From contig JAHCMI010000001.1 in the NCBI GenBank assembly GCA_019192545.1, forward strand, positions 124,001 to 188,000: 64,000 bases of DNA, given 5' to 3'. The first letter of the stretch is position 1. Every line of letters starts with the position of its first letter. Position numbers and translations under genes: made by a program. Positions 45,141-53,277 of the stretch are shown piece after piece. The stretch is from Rivularia sp. MS3 (GTDB taxonomy: Bacteria > Cyanobacteriota > Cyanobacteriia > Cyanobacteriales > Nostocaceae). The notes beneath the pieces are model-generated. The model was not told the origin of the DNA and ran no database searches. It saw only the letters and a list, made by a program, of their open reading frames with translations.

Positions 45141-45513
45141 AGCGGCTTATTTTATATAAAATTTATACTTTCCTCTTTTATAGTTCCCAATAAACACTTA
45201 GGAAACAACATCTCCTACTTTCATAATTCTCGACGAGTAGGGATTTGAAAATAAAATGTATAAATCAAAAAATCATCCATTTTGAAAATTTGCTTGAAAA
45301 CGCTGTTTTAGTGCTTTTAGTCTCAAATAAACTGTATATATTCCTTAAAGTCCTTTTTACTCTTGTTTAATAGCTTTTATTACGACTTTTATCTTTCAAA
45401 ATTTACAAAAAACAATTGCAAGGCGTGCATTTAAACCCCTTGTACAGCAAGGATTTGAGATTTTTAATACAAATGTGTAAGTTCCATTCGTTTAAAAATT
45501 CAATTATTAACTC
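45141..45513. other. Intergenic region beside the integrase gene
   Basis: About 370 AT-rich bases between the kinase and the recombinase gene. Nothing coding was found. An attachment site could lie here, since integrase genes are often next to one, but I see no repeated core that would show it. Confidence 0.35.
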
Positions 45514-46986
45514 CTAACTCTCCCCATTCAACAATTCTCCCAACTGATTTTTAATTAAAATCCCCTTCAAAGACTCATTTTCAGCCTTCAAAGCCAAATT
45601 CTCAGCTTCCAACTCCTTAATTATCTCCTTCAAAGCTTCCTTACTAGTACCATTCCGATGAATAACCACCTCTTGATAAATTTGTAAATTAGTATCCTCA
45701 TTCATCCATCGCTGATAAGTCTTGGTATGCTCTTGTACCGTATGCCCCATATAATCAGCCATAGTCTTAATTGGTACCTGCAATCGATGCCCCCTAATTG
45801 CAAAAGCATGACGTAAATCATAAGGTTTAAAACCAATACCAATATTTCTAAACTTGATATGAATTAAAGCCGTTTTATTACTCAAACTTCCCCCAGCTTG
45901 AGAAAATTTAATATTCTTTAAATCAAATAATTCAATCCAGTGAGGATACAAAGGAGGAATACCACAACTTCTTTCACCAGTCTTAGTACCTTCAGTCAAG
46001 CTAGGATTTAAATAAACTAGATGAAACTTATTATTCTTATCAGTAAAAGCCTGTAAATCAATCGCAAATAACTCATGTGGACGTAAACCATAAGTAGCTA
46101 ACATACCATACAACCACTGCCATTGTTCCGGTTGCGTTACTTCCTTACTAGCATGACTAGATAACGCTTCCCCAATAGCAGAAAAACCATTTACAATTTC
46201 CTCATCCGTGGGAATTTTACGTAAAGTCGGTTGCGGTAACGGAGTAGCATAAGAATCAATAATCTTACTACCATCAAACTCGCAAAACTGACAAAACTTT
46301 TTTAACTGCCAAGCCAAATAAAATCTAGAATTAGTTAATGGTTTTGTACCCTGCAAAGCAGATTCTAAAGCATCCTTAGTTAAAGGTTGATTTTGAGGTA
46401 ATTTCTTTAAATGTCGTAAATAATGACTATCCCAAGTCTTAATTCCTTGTCTATTCTTCTCATGAGTCTTCCAAAACTCCTGTTGATAATCATCAATTAA
46501 TTCTTCAATCGTTTTAACGGGACTTTCATCCCTATCAGAAATTAACTTCTGAGCCTTTTTACCTAATAACTCAGGAGTCCATTTAAATTGCTTCGTCATC
46601 AACAATAAATCCAATTCCCGAGCCTTCGCAACAGCAGCTTTTAAACCTACATCAGTAGCCGCAAAACCTAACGAAATGGTATACTGTTTATTAGAACTAT
46701 TATTTTTACCAATATCTCCAGTTTTGCAGGGAAAAGTACCTTGTAAGGCGATAGTTTTGCCGTTCGTTAATTTAAGCTTAACTTTTACTCTATCTAAACT
46801 TAAAGCCAAATTAGCTTGAGAAACGCTATATTTAATCCGCAAATACTCACGCTCTAACTTCACAAATTCATCAGATTTAGATACCGACTTCTTCCACTGC
46901 TTCCATTTCGCAGGCTCCCATTTCTCTATGGGTATACCTTCCCATTCTGCTTGACGTAAATTATAAGTACTATATTGATTTGGCAT
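45514..46986 (-). CDS. Tyrosine recombinase (XisA/XisC-like integrase)
   Basis: A 490-residue site-specific recombinase. The catalytic positions are Arg302 (YGLRPHELF), Lys near 334-336, Tyr389 and Arg392 (KPYDLRHAFAIRG), His415 (YMGHT) and nucleophile Tyr424 (TKTYQRW). The usual His of HxxR is a Tyr here; I recall the same substitution (R-Y-R-Y) for the heterocyst excisases XisA and XisC, so this protein may be of that type. An N-terminal SAM-like region and a C-terminal coiled coil (about 448-480, rich in E-L-E and L-K-A) are visible. It is a likely mobile-element gene; the partition genes are 1.1 kb away. Confidence 0.9.
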   Translation of the reverse strand: MPNQYSTYNLRQAEWEGIPIEKWEPAKWKQWKKSVSKSDEFVKLEREYLRIKYSVSQANLALSLDRVKVKLKLTNGKTIALQGTFPCKTGDIGKNNSSNKQYTISLGFAATDVGLKAAVAKARELDLLLMTKQFKWTPELLGKKAQKLISDRDESPVKTIEELIDDYQQEFWKTHEKNRQGIKTWDSHYLRHLKKLPQNQPLTKDALESALQGTKPLTNSRFYLAWQLKKFCQFCEFDGSKIIDSYATPLPQPTLRKIPTDEEIVNGFSAIGEALSSHASKEVTQPEQWQWLYGMLATYGLRPHELFAIDLQAFTDKNNKFHLVYLNPSLTEGTKTGERSCGIPPLYPHWIELFDLKNIKFSQAGGSLSNKTALIHIKFRNIGIGFKPYDLRHAFAIRGHRLQVPIKTMADYMGHTVQEHTKTYQRWMNEDTNLQIYQEVVIHRNGTSKEALKEIIKELEAENLALKAENESLKGILIKNQLGELLNGES

Positions 46987-47209
46987 AAGCTATTTTCCTA
47001 TCTTTGAAGCAATTAACTTATCTCCTCATTCCCTACTTATACACTAAAATATCTTCTATCTTTTTTTAACCAGACGAAAAACAATCGCGATTAGCTTTGT
47101 CAAATTGCTACCCACTAACATTAAAAAATTATGGGATATCAGCTATAAATTAATACATAACAGATATAAATAATACTGACATAAAAAGAAACACTTAGGG
47201 TATAACACT

Positions 47210-47857
47210 ATGAACAAAATTATCCGTCGTAATCAAAACTATATTTTCCCTTTGATGTTGTCAGCAATGGCGATCGCTATTAGCAGTTGTGGTTCAAATC
47301 CTACAGTAAACAACGTAGAGGAAACACCATCCTCCCGCACCCCCGTTGCAAGCAGTCCGCTTGCCACCCCTAACAGCGTACCAGAAACCCCTAAAATAGA
47401 AATTACGACTACACCATCAACACCATCACCAACAGCCAAGGCAGCCCCATTTGGAACCGATTCAACCCCGTCATCAGAAAGTATTAATCAAAATAAAACC
47501 GGAAATCTTAAAAATTCAGACATAACCGTATACACCAGCGACTTACAGTGTCAGAAATTAGTACCTCAAAAAGTATCTGTATCAGCAAACGAACCAATAA
47601 AAGATGCAGTAGGTAAAATTATTGCATCTAAAAATACAGCCGATTTAAATATTGCCAACTATCGAGTTAACGTAAACAACGGAACTGCAACAGTAGACTT
47701 CCGCTTATCTCCCGATTCTCCCAGACAACTCGTTTCTCTGTCTAGTTGCGAGCAATTCACCTTATTCCAAAGCATCCAAAAAACCCTAACCAGCAATCCT
47801 AAATGGAAAGTCAAAAACGTTCGTTTCACTCAATCGGGTGAAGAAATTTATTTATAA
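47210..47857 (+). CDS. GerMN-domain lipoprotein
   Basis: A 215-residue protein with a lipoprotein signal (IFPLMLSAMAIAISSC, Cys28), a Pro/Thr/Ser-rich linker from residue 30 to 100 and a C-terminal GerMN-like domain (about 105-215; VYTSDLQCQKLVP, VNNGTATVDFRLSPDSPRQL, LTSNPKWKVKNVRFTQSG). GerMN domains occur in cell-surface proteins involved in spore germination and, in other bacteria, in envelope biology. It would be anchored in the plasma membrane facing the periplasm. A terminator follows directly. Confidence 0.82.
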   Translation: MNKIIRRNQNYIFPLMLSAMAIAISSCGSNPTVNNVEETPSSRTPVASSPLATPNSVPETPKIEITTTPSTPSPTAKAAPFGTDSTPSSESINQNKTGNLKNSDITVYTSDLQCQKLVPQKVSVSANEPIKDAVGKIIASKNTADLNIANYRVNVNNGTATVDFRLSPDSPRQLVSLSSCEQFTLFQSIQKTLTSNPKWKVKNVRFTQSGEEIYL

Positions 47858-47901
47858 GTAGTTATTAATTATGAGTTAGTGGTTAGTAGTTAATAATTCG
47901 C

Positions 47902-47930
47902 AAACCCGGTTTAATTTAAATCGGGTTTTT
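47902..47930 (+). terminator. Intrinsic terminator of the GerMN lipoprotein gene
   Basis: aacccg...cgggtt extended by AT pairs gives a stem of up to 11 base pairs around a short AT-rich loop, ending in ttttt on the plus strand. It lies 45 bases after the stop codon. Confidence 0.85.
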
Positions 47931-47948
47931 GTGTTGTAAATTTGTAGA

Positions 47949-48012
47949 GTGGCGTGACACTTTGAAAAAATCTGAACGTAGTAATAACTAAAGTTGTTAA
48001 TGTCACGCACCA
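47949..48012. repeat. Short element with inverted gcgtgaca ends
   Basis: Left end gtggcgtgacactttg and right end aatgtcacgcaccatt are inverted. The core ctgaacgtagtaataac recurs as ctgaacgtagtaaaaacc in the element at 52683-52745, and the ends recur at 37086. It is a dispersed MITE-like family. Confidence 0.7.
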
Positions 48013-48110
48013 TTATTCTTAAAAAATACCTATCCCAAATATTCGTAAAAACAATATACAACAACATGTCTGACACACCCTAAAAAAACTAACTGTTCAC
48101 TGTTCACTAC

Positions 48111-48380
48111 TCACTGTAAACTGTTCTTATCAGAAAGCCATTTCTCCAACAATTCCGTCATAATATCACTCATTTGACGGTCATTAGCAGCAGCAGCTAA
48201 CTTCAAACTTCGATGCAATTTTTTTGGCAAATATACAGTAGTCCGAACGTAATCTGGGTCAGTACTTTTACTTTTTAAACTAACTTTTTCTTCAATTAAT
48301 TCCTGTGGCTTATCTCGTTTTTGACGAGAACGAGCAGCATCAATTAATTCATCAAACCGGCTAGTTTTCTTCTTACTCAA
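48111..48380 (-). CDS. Ribbon-helix-helix protein (ParG-like)
   Basis: An 89-residue basic protein with a disordered N-terminus (KKKTSRFDELIDAARSRQKR) and a C-terminal ribbon-helix-helix (DYVRTTVYLPKKLHRSLKLA, then ANDRQMSDIMTELLEKWL). It follows parA with a four-base overlap, which is the arrangement of the ParF-ParG partition pair, where ParG binds the centromere and represses the operon. A regulator unrelated to partition cannot be excluded. Confidence 0.8.
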   Translation of the reverse strand: MSKKKTSRFDELIDAARSRQKRDKPQELIEEKVSLKSKSTDPDYVRTTVYLPKKLHRSLKLAAAANDRQMSDIMTELLEKWLSDKNSLQ

Positions 48381-48967
48381 GACAAAATCTCCTTACCAAC
48401 TTCAGAATAACATTTCCATGCAACTTGCGCGTAAGAGTCATTTACAGCATTAACGGGTACCCCTTCTAAAGCAGCCCTTTGAAATACCGCAAGTCGTTTA
48501 ATTCCTGTTTTAAAAATAGGTAGTTTAGCATTTTTTAAAGCTAATTTAGCGTCCCTCCCCGACCTATTTGGATTAGGAGGAATAATAGTCAATAAAATAC
48601 GATAATTAGCCTTTAATTTATTAAGTAACTCAACCATCTGCATAGTAGCAGCTAATGCAATTGCATCCGGAGTTGTCGGCACTACCACTAAATCACAGCC
48701 ATTAGCAATACTCTTAAGCTCGTCAAAGCTAGGTTTAGTAGGAGTATCAATTACTATATGCTCGTATAAAGGAGCCAGAGCAACCCCATCATCTTCGCTA
48801 GCCACCTTGAAAGGTAAACTACCACGATTAGACCAGTCTAATGCGCTACGATTCAAATCTCCGTCTACCAATAGGGTATCAGCATTAGTTTGTAGGTATG
48901 CAGCAAGATGTAACGCTGTTATAGATTTACCCACACCCCCCTTAAAAGCCGCTACAGTAATTATCAT
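48377..48967 (-). CDS. ParA-family ATPase (ParF-like)
   Basis: A 196-residue small Walker-type partition ATPase. Deviant Walker A KGGVGKSITALHLA (residues 9-22), DGDLNRSALDWSNRG and Walker B-type VIDTPTKPS are present; there is no N-terminal DNA-binding domain. This size and form is typical of type Ib plasmid partition (ParF). It overlaps the RHH gene by four bases. Palindromes at 49021-49087 lie just upstream and may be its operator or centromere. Plasmid-type genes here suggest an integrated plasmid or element. Confidence 0.88.
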   Translation of the reverse strand: MIITVAAFKGGVGKSITALHLAAYLQTNADTLLVDGDLNRSALDWSNRGSLPFKVASEDDGVALAPLYEHIVIDTPTKPSFDELKSIANGCDLVVVPTTPDAIALAATMQMVELLNKLKANYRILLTIIPPNPNRSGRDAKLALKNAKLPIFKTGIKRLAVFQRAALEGVPVNAVNDSYAQVAWKCYSEVGKEILS

Positions 48968-49020
48968 TTTTCAATGTCACATTTATACAGACTCCCAGAA
49001 TTCTACAATAAAAATTTAAG

Positions 49021-49087
49021 CATCTAGATGTTTTTACGTTTAGACATCTAAATGTAAAAATAGCATCCAAGCGTTTAGATGTCTAAA
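49021..49087. promoter_or_regulatory. Cluster of tttagaYRtctaaa palindromes upstream of parA
   Basis: tttagacatctaaa at 49039-49052 and tttagatgtctaaa at 49074-49087 are 14-base palindromes in opposite orientations of the same sequence, 35 bases apart; catctagatg at 49021-49030 is a related shorter palindrome. They stand 54-120 bases upstream of the parA start. By position they should be the binding sites of the RHH protein (operator and possibly centromere). This is inference from symmetry and context. Confidence 0.7.
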
Positions 49088-49402
49088 CATAAAATAGCTA
49101 CGAACGCAAAAAGGTAAAGCTTGTAATACACGTATACAGATATTTAGAGTATAAATAATTTAATATCGAAGATTATTTAAAATAATAAGACCTTGGTAAG
49201 AACCTAAAAATCGCCTTGAAATTAAGGGTGAGAAGGAAAAAATAATAAGAATAAAAACTAATTTAAGCTTTGTTGTAGAAGTTCTCCCGCCCTCGCAAAG
49301 TGGCGTGAGGAAGGAATCACAGGAGCAGTGTGAGAAAAGAATAAAACCCTCTTTTATAAATATGATGGGTACTGACTTAGTCCTCTTGAGAGGACTTTTG
49401 CT
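49088..49402. other. Intergenic region with a structured element
   Basis: About 315 bases. Part of it (near 49285-49345: ccgccctcgcaaagtggcg and gaggaaggaatcacaggag) is more GC-rich than the surroundings and can form short stems. It ends in a perfect hairpin agtcctc-ttga-gaggact (49379-49396) with tttt. Either it is an untranslated RNA with its terminator, or the leader of the small frame at 49403. Known families such as 6S RNA or riboswitches were considered but not recognised. Confidence 0.4.
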
Positions 49403-49480
49403 ATGAGACAGGGATTAGATGGACTTGTTTTATTGGGCACTGTAAGTTTCATTTGTTGTGAAGGATTTGAACACCTTTAA
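49403..49480 (+). CDS. Possible 25-residue peptide with sequestered ribosome-binding site
   Basis: MRQGLDGLVLLGTVSFICCE followed by five residues and TAA. The gagagga that could serve as Shine-Dalgarno sequence is the 3' arm of the hairpin at 49379-49396, whose 5' arm ccuc would mask it. This would fit a leader peptide or a temperature- or protein-controlled small protein, but it may be chance. No family is recognised. Confidence 0.3.
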   Translation: MRQGLDGLVLLGTVSFICCEGFEHL

Positions 49481-49675
49481 CCTTCACCGGAGGCTCAGAT
49501 GTAACAAAAGCAGATAGACACTCTAGATGCAGATGTTCTACAATTTGAGTAAATGTGGTAACTTTACTTATTGCAATAAACAGCATCATATGTTATGCAA
49601 TATTTTTATGTCATCTACTTGAGAGCAGAAGTATCCTATATAGGTAGGAACATATGAAAGTTGAAGGAAATGTTT

Positions 49676-49798
49676 ATGGATGTGAAGCTAATTTTAGTTG
49701 TGCTTACAATCGTGTTTAGCGTGTCGTGTTTAATCTTCGGAACCAAAAATGGTTTTTATGATTCTGAAAACTATCACGGCAATGGTTCCGCTCATTAA
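49676..49798 (+). CDS. 40-residue membrane protein, probable NdhP
   Basis: MDVKLILVVLTIVFSVSCLI is a single membrane span, followed by the polar tail FGTKNGFYDSENYHGNGSAH. The size and the NGFYDxxNYxGxGSAH tail agree with my memory of NdhP, a small subunit of the NDH-1L complex of cyanobacteria; I cannot verify the assignment. The ATG has gaaggaaa upstream, a good ribosome-binding site. It is too short for usual gene calling and is the second small photosynthesis/respiration-type gene besides petM in this window. Confidence 0.7.
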   Translation: MDVKLILVVLTIVFSVSCLIFGTKNGFYDSENYHGNGSAH

Positions 49799-50028
49799 AG
49801 ATGTAGAAGGAATCAATTTCTACTTACTCAAGAAATTGATACTTCTGTAAACAGTAGAAACAGAGGAATGATACACCGATGTAATACATTCCTCTGCAAC
49901 GCTCCTTTTTATTGCAGTAATAAGGTTGAGTAAAAAATGTGACCGATTATTTTCTACTTTAGCGGATGCACAATTGCTGTTGGAGCATCTACAAAGATTT
50001 TTGTTGAATCTAATACACGGGGGAATGT

Positions 50029-51681
50029 ATGAGCGAAGGCTATTCAATAGTCTCTCTTGATGAAGGGGAAAGCCAAAGCGAATTAGAATGCTTACCTTAC
50101 GGAGTTCATCATGATGGTGAAGGTATTTGTCTGGTAGTGCGAATGGGGCCTCACCGAATTATGCTTGATTGCGGCTTATCAAATATTTCACCTTTAGCAA
50201 AAAAGTTAAAAAAGTCAGCACGTCCGCATAGTACCCCCTTGCCAGCAGACATTGTATTAGTAACTCATGCTCATCCAGATCATGCTAGGGGATTGTTGGC
50301 ACTACATGAAACATTTCCTCTGCTACCAATTTACGCTTCGGTTGTCACTTGTAAGCTATTACCGTTAAATTGGTTAGACAAAAAATCTGAAGAAAATCAC
50401 TCACTCTTCCAACCTTTAGAACTGCGTACAACAATAGAGCTAAAAGAAAATTTGACGGTAGAACTGTTTCCCTGCGGACACTTACCAGGTGCAGTCGCCT
50501 TTTTGCTTACTTATACAACTTCCGAACGTTCTTATAAATTGCTTTATACAGGGGACTTTTTTCTCTCAAATTCGCGATTAGTAGAAGGTTTTCGTTTAGA
50601 AGAATTACGCGGAATCGAATTAGATGTTTTGATAATTGAGGGTAGCTACGGTACTGCTCGTCATCCACATCGGCGCAATCAGGAAAATCAGCTTGCAGAA
50701 AGAATCAATCGAGCGATTGCAGAAGGTTCTTCAGTATTAATGCCAACTCCAGCATTAGGATTAGGTCAAGAATTGCTTATGCTTCTTCGCAGCCACCATC
50801 ATTTTACTGGCAGGGATATAGATATTTGGGTTGAAGGAAATGTTGCTGCCGGATGCGACGCTTATTTAGAATTAATGCCTCATTTACCGCCTTCGGTACA
50901 GAATTTTGCTCGCCATCAACCATTATTTTGGGATGAAAGAGTGCGTCCTCGGGTGCGTCGTCTGGAAGATTCTCAATCATGTAATATCGGGAATTCGCCC
51001 TGTATAATTCTTACGGAGTCCACAACTGATTTAAGTAAATATTGCCAACAGCAAAATAGTTCTTGGCTGATTTTACAACCAGAAAAGACAGAAATTAAAG
51101 CAGATAATTATTCTCAATTGGGTACTGTAGAAAGCTATCTTCTAGCACAGCATAGTGATGGCCCTGGTACAACTCAGTTAATACACAACTTAAGGCCACA
51201 ACATGTTGTTTTCGTTCATGGCTCGGTAGCTTATCTAGCAGATTTAACGGGATTAGAGGAATTACAGAACCGCTATCACGTACATTCTCCCGAAATTGAA
51301 ACTTTAGTTCAGCTTCCTATCGGCGATACATTTTTACAACCAGCACCACCAGATACAAATTATGAAGGAGAACTGACTCAATTAGATACAGCAATTCTAA
51401 TCACACTTTCCGAGCAAATAAAAAACGATCCCCGCTGGCAGCAATTCGCTGACACGGGATTAATTGAAGCGCGTTGGCAAGGAGAAGAATTAGTATTGCG
51501 TGGTTTGTCCCCTAAAGAATTACTCAGCCAAAATAGCGATCGCAATATTTGGTCATCATTAGATTGCTGTGGAACCTGTAAACATCAAAGAGGACAACGG
51601 TGTTGGAATACCGCGTCCCCCTTGTATAACTTTAAAGTGACTTTAGAAGGTTACTGTCCAGCTTTTGAAAGAGAGGAATAG
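50029..51681 (+). CDS. Metallo-beta-lactamase-fold hydrolase with beta-CASP-like domain
   Basis: A 550-residue protein of the MBL superfamily, related to RNA-processing enzymes. The metal-binding HxHxDH motif is His80-Ala-His82-Pro-Asp84-His85 (VTHAHPDHARG). Further ligand regions are FPCGHLPGAVAFLLTYT and LLYTGDFFLSNSRL. The middle holds a beta-CASP-like insertion (SSVLMPTPALGLGQELLMLL) and HVVFVHGSV. The C-terminus has a Cys cluster (CCGTCKHQRGQRCW, later YCPAF) that may bind metal. Cyanobacterial members are annotated generally as MBL fold; an RNA role is inferred. Confidence 0.88.
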   Translation: MSEGYSIVSLDEGESQSELECLPYGVHHDGEGICLVVRMGPHRIMLDCGLSNISPLAKKLKKSARPHSTPLPADIVLVTHAHPDHARGLLALHETFPLLPIYASVVTCKLLPLNWLDKKSEENHSLFQPLELRTTIELKENLTVELFPCGHLPGAVAFLLTYTTSERSYKLLYTGDFFLSNSRLVEGFRLEELRGIELDVLIIEGSYGTARHPHRRNQENQLAERINRAIAEGSSVLMPTPALGLGQELLMLLRSHHHFTGRDIDIWVEGNVAAGCDAYLELMPHLPPSVQNFARHQPLFWDERVRPRVRRLEDSQSCNIGNSPCIILTESTTDLSKYCQQQNSSWLILQPEKTEIKADNYSQLGTVESYLLAQHSDGPGTTQLIHNLRPQHVVFVHGSVAYLADLTGLEELQNRYHVHSPEIETLVQLPIGDTFLQPAPPDTNYEGELTQLDTAILITLSEQIKNDPRWQQFADTGLIEARWQGEELVLRGLSPKELLSQNSDRNIWSSLDCCGTCKHQRGQRCWNTASPLYNFKVTLEGYCPAFEREE

Positions 51682-51701
51682 TAACTAGAATTCGCTATAG
51701 C

Positions 51702-52013
51702 TTACTCTGGATTAGAATCAGTAGACGGATTACGAATACGTTCTGATTCCGGACAATCTTCCGTTAATAGAGGTTCAACATTACCTCGTGGAACCGAAGC
51801 AAGCTTTTGAGTTACTGCACCAATACTTTCAAGTCGAACCATCTCCTCCCAAGAGCAAATTTCATCATCTTCTTCTGTTTCATAGCGCAGGGTGACTAAA
51901 TCTCCCTCAATATCTATAATGCGGGCGCGTTCGATCCAGCGTTGCTGGTCCCGCAAGAAAATACATATTTCCCGCGCATCACAGCATAGTTGATAAATCT
52001 TACGGTGTAGCAT
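51702..52013 (-). CDS. Conserved small cyanobacterial protein
   Basis: A 103-residue protein opening MLHRKIYQLCCDAREICIFL with a likely SH3-like barrel (WIERARIIDIEGDLVTLRYE) and a disordered acidic tail. I believe it belongs to a family confined to cyanobacteria (DUF6679 as I recall); function unknown. It is convergent with the MBL-fold gene, 20 bases apart. Confidence 0.7.
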   Translation of the reverse strand: MLHRKIYQLCCDAREICIFLRDQQRWIERARIIDIEGDLVTLRYETEEDDEICSWEEMVRLESIGAVTQKLASVPRGNVEPLLTEDCPESERIRNPSTDSNPE

Positions 52014-52100
52014 TCGCGTGCTTCTACCTTTTTCTCAACGTACTCAAAATCTGTAAAAACTTGGGATAAACCCTATATTAAGATAACACCCATGATTTTT

Positions 52101-52174
52101 GTGCGGAGCTTGAACCCAAACCGTCATAATGGCGGTAAATTTTGGGTTTAATAGAATTATATTGTTTGCCGCAC
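52101..52174. other. Nested inverted repeats in a leader region
   Basis: An outer stem gtgcgg/ccgcac (52101-52106 with 52169-52174) encloses an inner stem aacccaaa/tttgggtt (52113-52120 with 52141-52148) that itself holds accg/cggt. It lies 88 bases upstream of the minus-strand gene at 51702-52013. It lacks a T tract on either strand, so a leader RNA structure or repeat is more likely than a terminator. Confidence 0.5.
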
Positions 52175-52202
52175 CAAAAAAATAAAATCCTAAACTAATT
52201 AT

Positions 52203-52385
52203 TCAAGAAATATTTGCTTCATAGAAGTGAAATAGCTTGGGGTTCTCGCCGACCAGATAAAATTTTGCTGGTACATCATTTCTACCATTATGAATTAAAT
52301 GATACTCCAAAGCAAGTGAATATCGAGGTTGTTTATTTTGCTTACTTATAACCATCAGGATTGGTTGTGAGGGGTGATTATGCAA
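52203..52385 (-). CDS. Doubtful small hypothetical protein
   Basis: A 60-codon frame (ending YLVGENPKLFHFYEANIS) whose codon use looks plausible. No family is recognised and no strong ribosome-binding site is visible; the ATG at 52355 is an alternative start. It may be a fragment of a larger gene. Other frames between 52374 and 52661 look non-coding. Confidence 0.3.
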   Translation of the reverse strand: MHNHPSQPILMVISKQNKQPRYSLALEYHLIHNGRNDVPAKFYLVGENPKLFHFYEANIS

Positions 52386-52682
52386 TTATTCACCTCTATA
52401 TTATCGATCTTAACTCATTCTCTGGCTAACCTTCACCCAAAGATTGAAAAATTACATCAAATTTTTGAATTAATTAAGATGTTCAAGACCAACATCATAA
52501 TTGACTGCAATCAATATTTTATAGAAATGGCAGCAACCGGTACATTTTCCTTGTAGGGAAGGTACAAAGCGAGGACACTGTGTTGCGTTGAAGACGGCAG
52601 TTTTCGTCTTGGGAGTTTCCCCATGAGTAAATGCCGTTCCGTTGCTTTGAAGGAAACCCATTAAGAATTCTTAATGGAAACC

Positions 52683-52745
52683 TTGTGACACTTTAGATAG
52701 CGCTGAACGTAGTAAAAACCTTTGTATTCTCACGCACCACCCTAG
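52683..52745. repeat. MITE-like element related to 47949-48012
   Basis: ttgtgacactttagatagcg followed by ctgaacgtagtaaaaac and, at the right end, tctcacgcaccaccc. The order and spacing match the element at 47949-48012. Just beyond it, another gtgacac occurs at 52750. Confidence 0.65.
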
Positions 52746-52775
52746 TCTTGTGACACTTGCTAATTTTAGTATTGT

Positions 52776-52988
52776 TTATTTTTTTTGAGCGAGAAACTCC
52801 ATAGAAATTTGCGAAGACGCTTCTCTTTTAATTAGCCCCTGACGAACAGCGTCACACAATCGCGTTAACGCCGCAGTATCTTCATTTCGGAATATTCTGT
52901 TAGCAAGCATCTGATGCAGCAAACCTTCCGACTCGACGCTTAAATATCCGGTTTGAAAAGCAGATTCAACAAGTGCGCGAATCATCAT
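52776..52988 (-). CDS. Conserved small cyanobacterial protein
   Basis: A 70-residue helical soluble protein (opening MMIRALVESAFQTGYLSVES, containing EDTAALTRLCDAVRQGLI). The type is familiar from many cyanobacterial genomes but has no assigned function. Two start codons (ATG ATG) are adjacent. Its leader overlaps no other gene; the gap 52989-53277 is AT-rich with no gene seen. Confidence 0.65.
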   Translation of the reverse strand: MMIRALVESAFQTGYLSVESEGLLHQMLANRIFRNEDTAALTRLCDAVRQGLIKREASSQISMEFLAQKK

Positions 52989-53277
52989 TGGTTAAAGCGT
53001 AGTTAGCATTTTGTTATTTTTTATCATGAAACAATTACCTTTATCATTAAGTGAATACAATCACTGTATTATTGTGATTAGAATCACAGCCCGTCTCAAT
53101 CTGCTAATAGAGTAATGACTCTAAAAGCTTGGTATGATAATGAAAATACGTTTAAATACATTTTACTTGACATAAGTATACATTTAAACAAAAGTATTAA
53201 AAAACACAACTATATTAAAATATAAGTATTATGTAAAGTAACTTTAATTACTATCCATTAACAATACTTATAAAAAA

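Noticed and set aside
49180-49400. 6S RNA, tmRNA, RNase P RNA or cobalamin riboswitch
   Set aside because: No conserved core of these RNAs was recognised in this or any other gap; only a structured stretch with a hairpin could be supported.
52470-52661. Minus-strand 63-codon frame with several cysteines
   Set aside because: It overlaps another weak frame and a repeat-like region, has no recognised start signal and no family resemblance.
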